This document shows positions 6,187-6,433 of a DNA stretch of 6,433 nt, piece after piece. Under the pieces are notes generated by a model. That model searched no databases. It worked only from the letters and a program-made list of their open reading frames with translations, and had not been told where the DNA came from. Both the position numbers and the translations under genes were made by a program. Origin of the DNA: an uncultured Oxalobacteraceae bacterium (GTDB taxonomy: Bacteria; Pseudomonadota; Gammaproteobacteria; Burkholderiales; Burkholderiaceae). Where the stretch lies: the NCBI GenBank assembly GCA_946479705.1, contig CAMLHI010000122.1, positions 1 to 6,433 on the forward strand, given 5' to 3'. The number at the start of each line of letters is the position of its first letter. The first letter of the stretch is position 1.

Positions 6187-6302
6187 GGGTGGCCAATATA
6201 TGTCTTGACAGCACTAATTAACCGCATTGAAACATCTGATTACATCTGGTGTATATCGTCTTACACTGGAGGCATCGACAAGCCACTACGCGAGCGTGAC
6301 GT
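6187..6302. promoter_or_regulatory. Divergent intergenic region with short direct and inverted repeats
   Basis: This 116-bp region separates divergent genes. On the plus strand an exact TTGACA (6205-6210) is a possible -35, but no good -10 lies 16-18 nt on; TGTATATC (6250-6257) is another AT-rich -10-like element. ACATCTG occurs twice exactly one helical turn apart (6232-6238 and 6242-6248), and GTGTA-N8-TACAC (6249-6266) forms a dyad beside it. These look like regulator sites for the aminotransferase, the opposite gene or both; the regulator is unknown. Confidence 0.35.
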
Positions 6303-6433
6303 ATGTATCTCACCTATTTCAAAGGGCAATGGGCCGAAGGCAATGTGCCGCTGTACGGCGCGATGGACCACAGTGTCTGGCTGGGTTCGTCCGTGTTCGA
6401 TGGCGCGCGCGCCGTGCGCGGCCATCTGCCCGA
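6303..6433 (+). CDS. Class IV aminotransferase, branched-chain aminotransferase type (5' part only)
   Basis: Only the first 43 codons lie in the window; the gene continues past the right edge. The translation begins MYLTYFKGQWAEGNVPLYGA and contains LGSSVFDGARAVRGHLP (residues 27-43), the conserved N-terminal phosphate-loop-proximal segment of PLP-dependent fold-type IV aminotransferases such as IlvE and D-amino-acid transaminase. Family members with this start transfer the amino group between glutamate and branched-chain 2-oxo acids. The PLP lysine and substrate-specific residues are off the window, so IlvE versus a D-amino-acid or other class IV enzyme is not settled. No strong ribosome site is visible upstream of the ATG, although the conserved start of the protein supports it. 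Confidence 0.8.
   Translation, partial: MYLTYFKGQWAEGNVPLYGAMDHSVWLGSSVFDGARAVRGHLP

Overview
The window comes from a GC-rich proteobacterial chromosome. Codon use, gene families and protein style point to a betaproteobacterium, most likely Burkholderiales/Oxalobacteraceae (Janthinobacterium, Duganella, Massilia or a relative); this assignment is inference from protein flavour, not a search. I see no rRNA, tRNA, CRISPR array, insertion sequence or phage gene. No gap between genes exceeds about 180 bases.

Left part (17-1424, minus strand): a periplasmic sulfate-binding protein gene (17-1033), whose ABC transporter partners would lie beyond the left edge, and upstream of it an unrecognised 70-residue protein gene (1212-1424). 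Between 1425 and 1554 lies a short divergent promoter region with the most striking signal of the window: two abutting 20-bp sites at 1480-1499 and 1499-1518 that match the LexA (SOS) box of Beta/Gammaproteobacteria. They overlap the candidate promoters of the 70-residue gene, which makes it a candidate new DNA-damage-inducible small protein. The same operators sit only 37 bp before the start of the plus-strand operon.

Middle part (1555-4020, plus strand): three closely spaced genes read as one operon: a six-helix PAP2-family lipid phosphatase, a diacylglycerol/sphingosine-kinase-like lipid kinase, and a calcineurin-like metallophosphoesterase. Facing them, and overlapping them by four bases at the stop codons, is a phospholipase D/cardiolipin synthase-like lipoprotein gene (4017-5411, minus). 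Together these four genes form a phospholipid-phosphate module: kinase and phosphatase could interconvert diacylglycerol and phosphatidic acid, and the PLD enzyme could make cardiolipin or exchange head groups.

Right part (5518-6433): a membrane-anchored, proline-rich periplasmic protein of unknown function (minus), then a 116-bp divergent intergenic region with short repeats, then the first 43 codons of a class IV aminotransferase (branched-chain aminotransferase type) that runs off the window.
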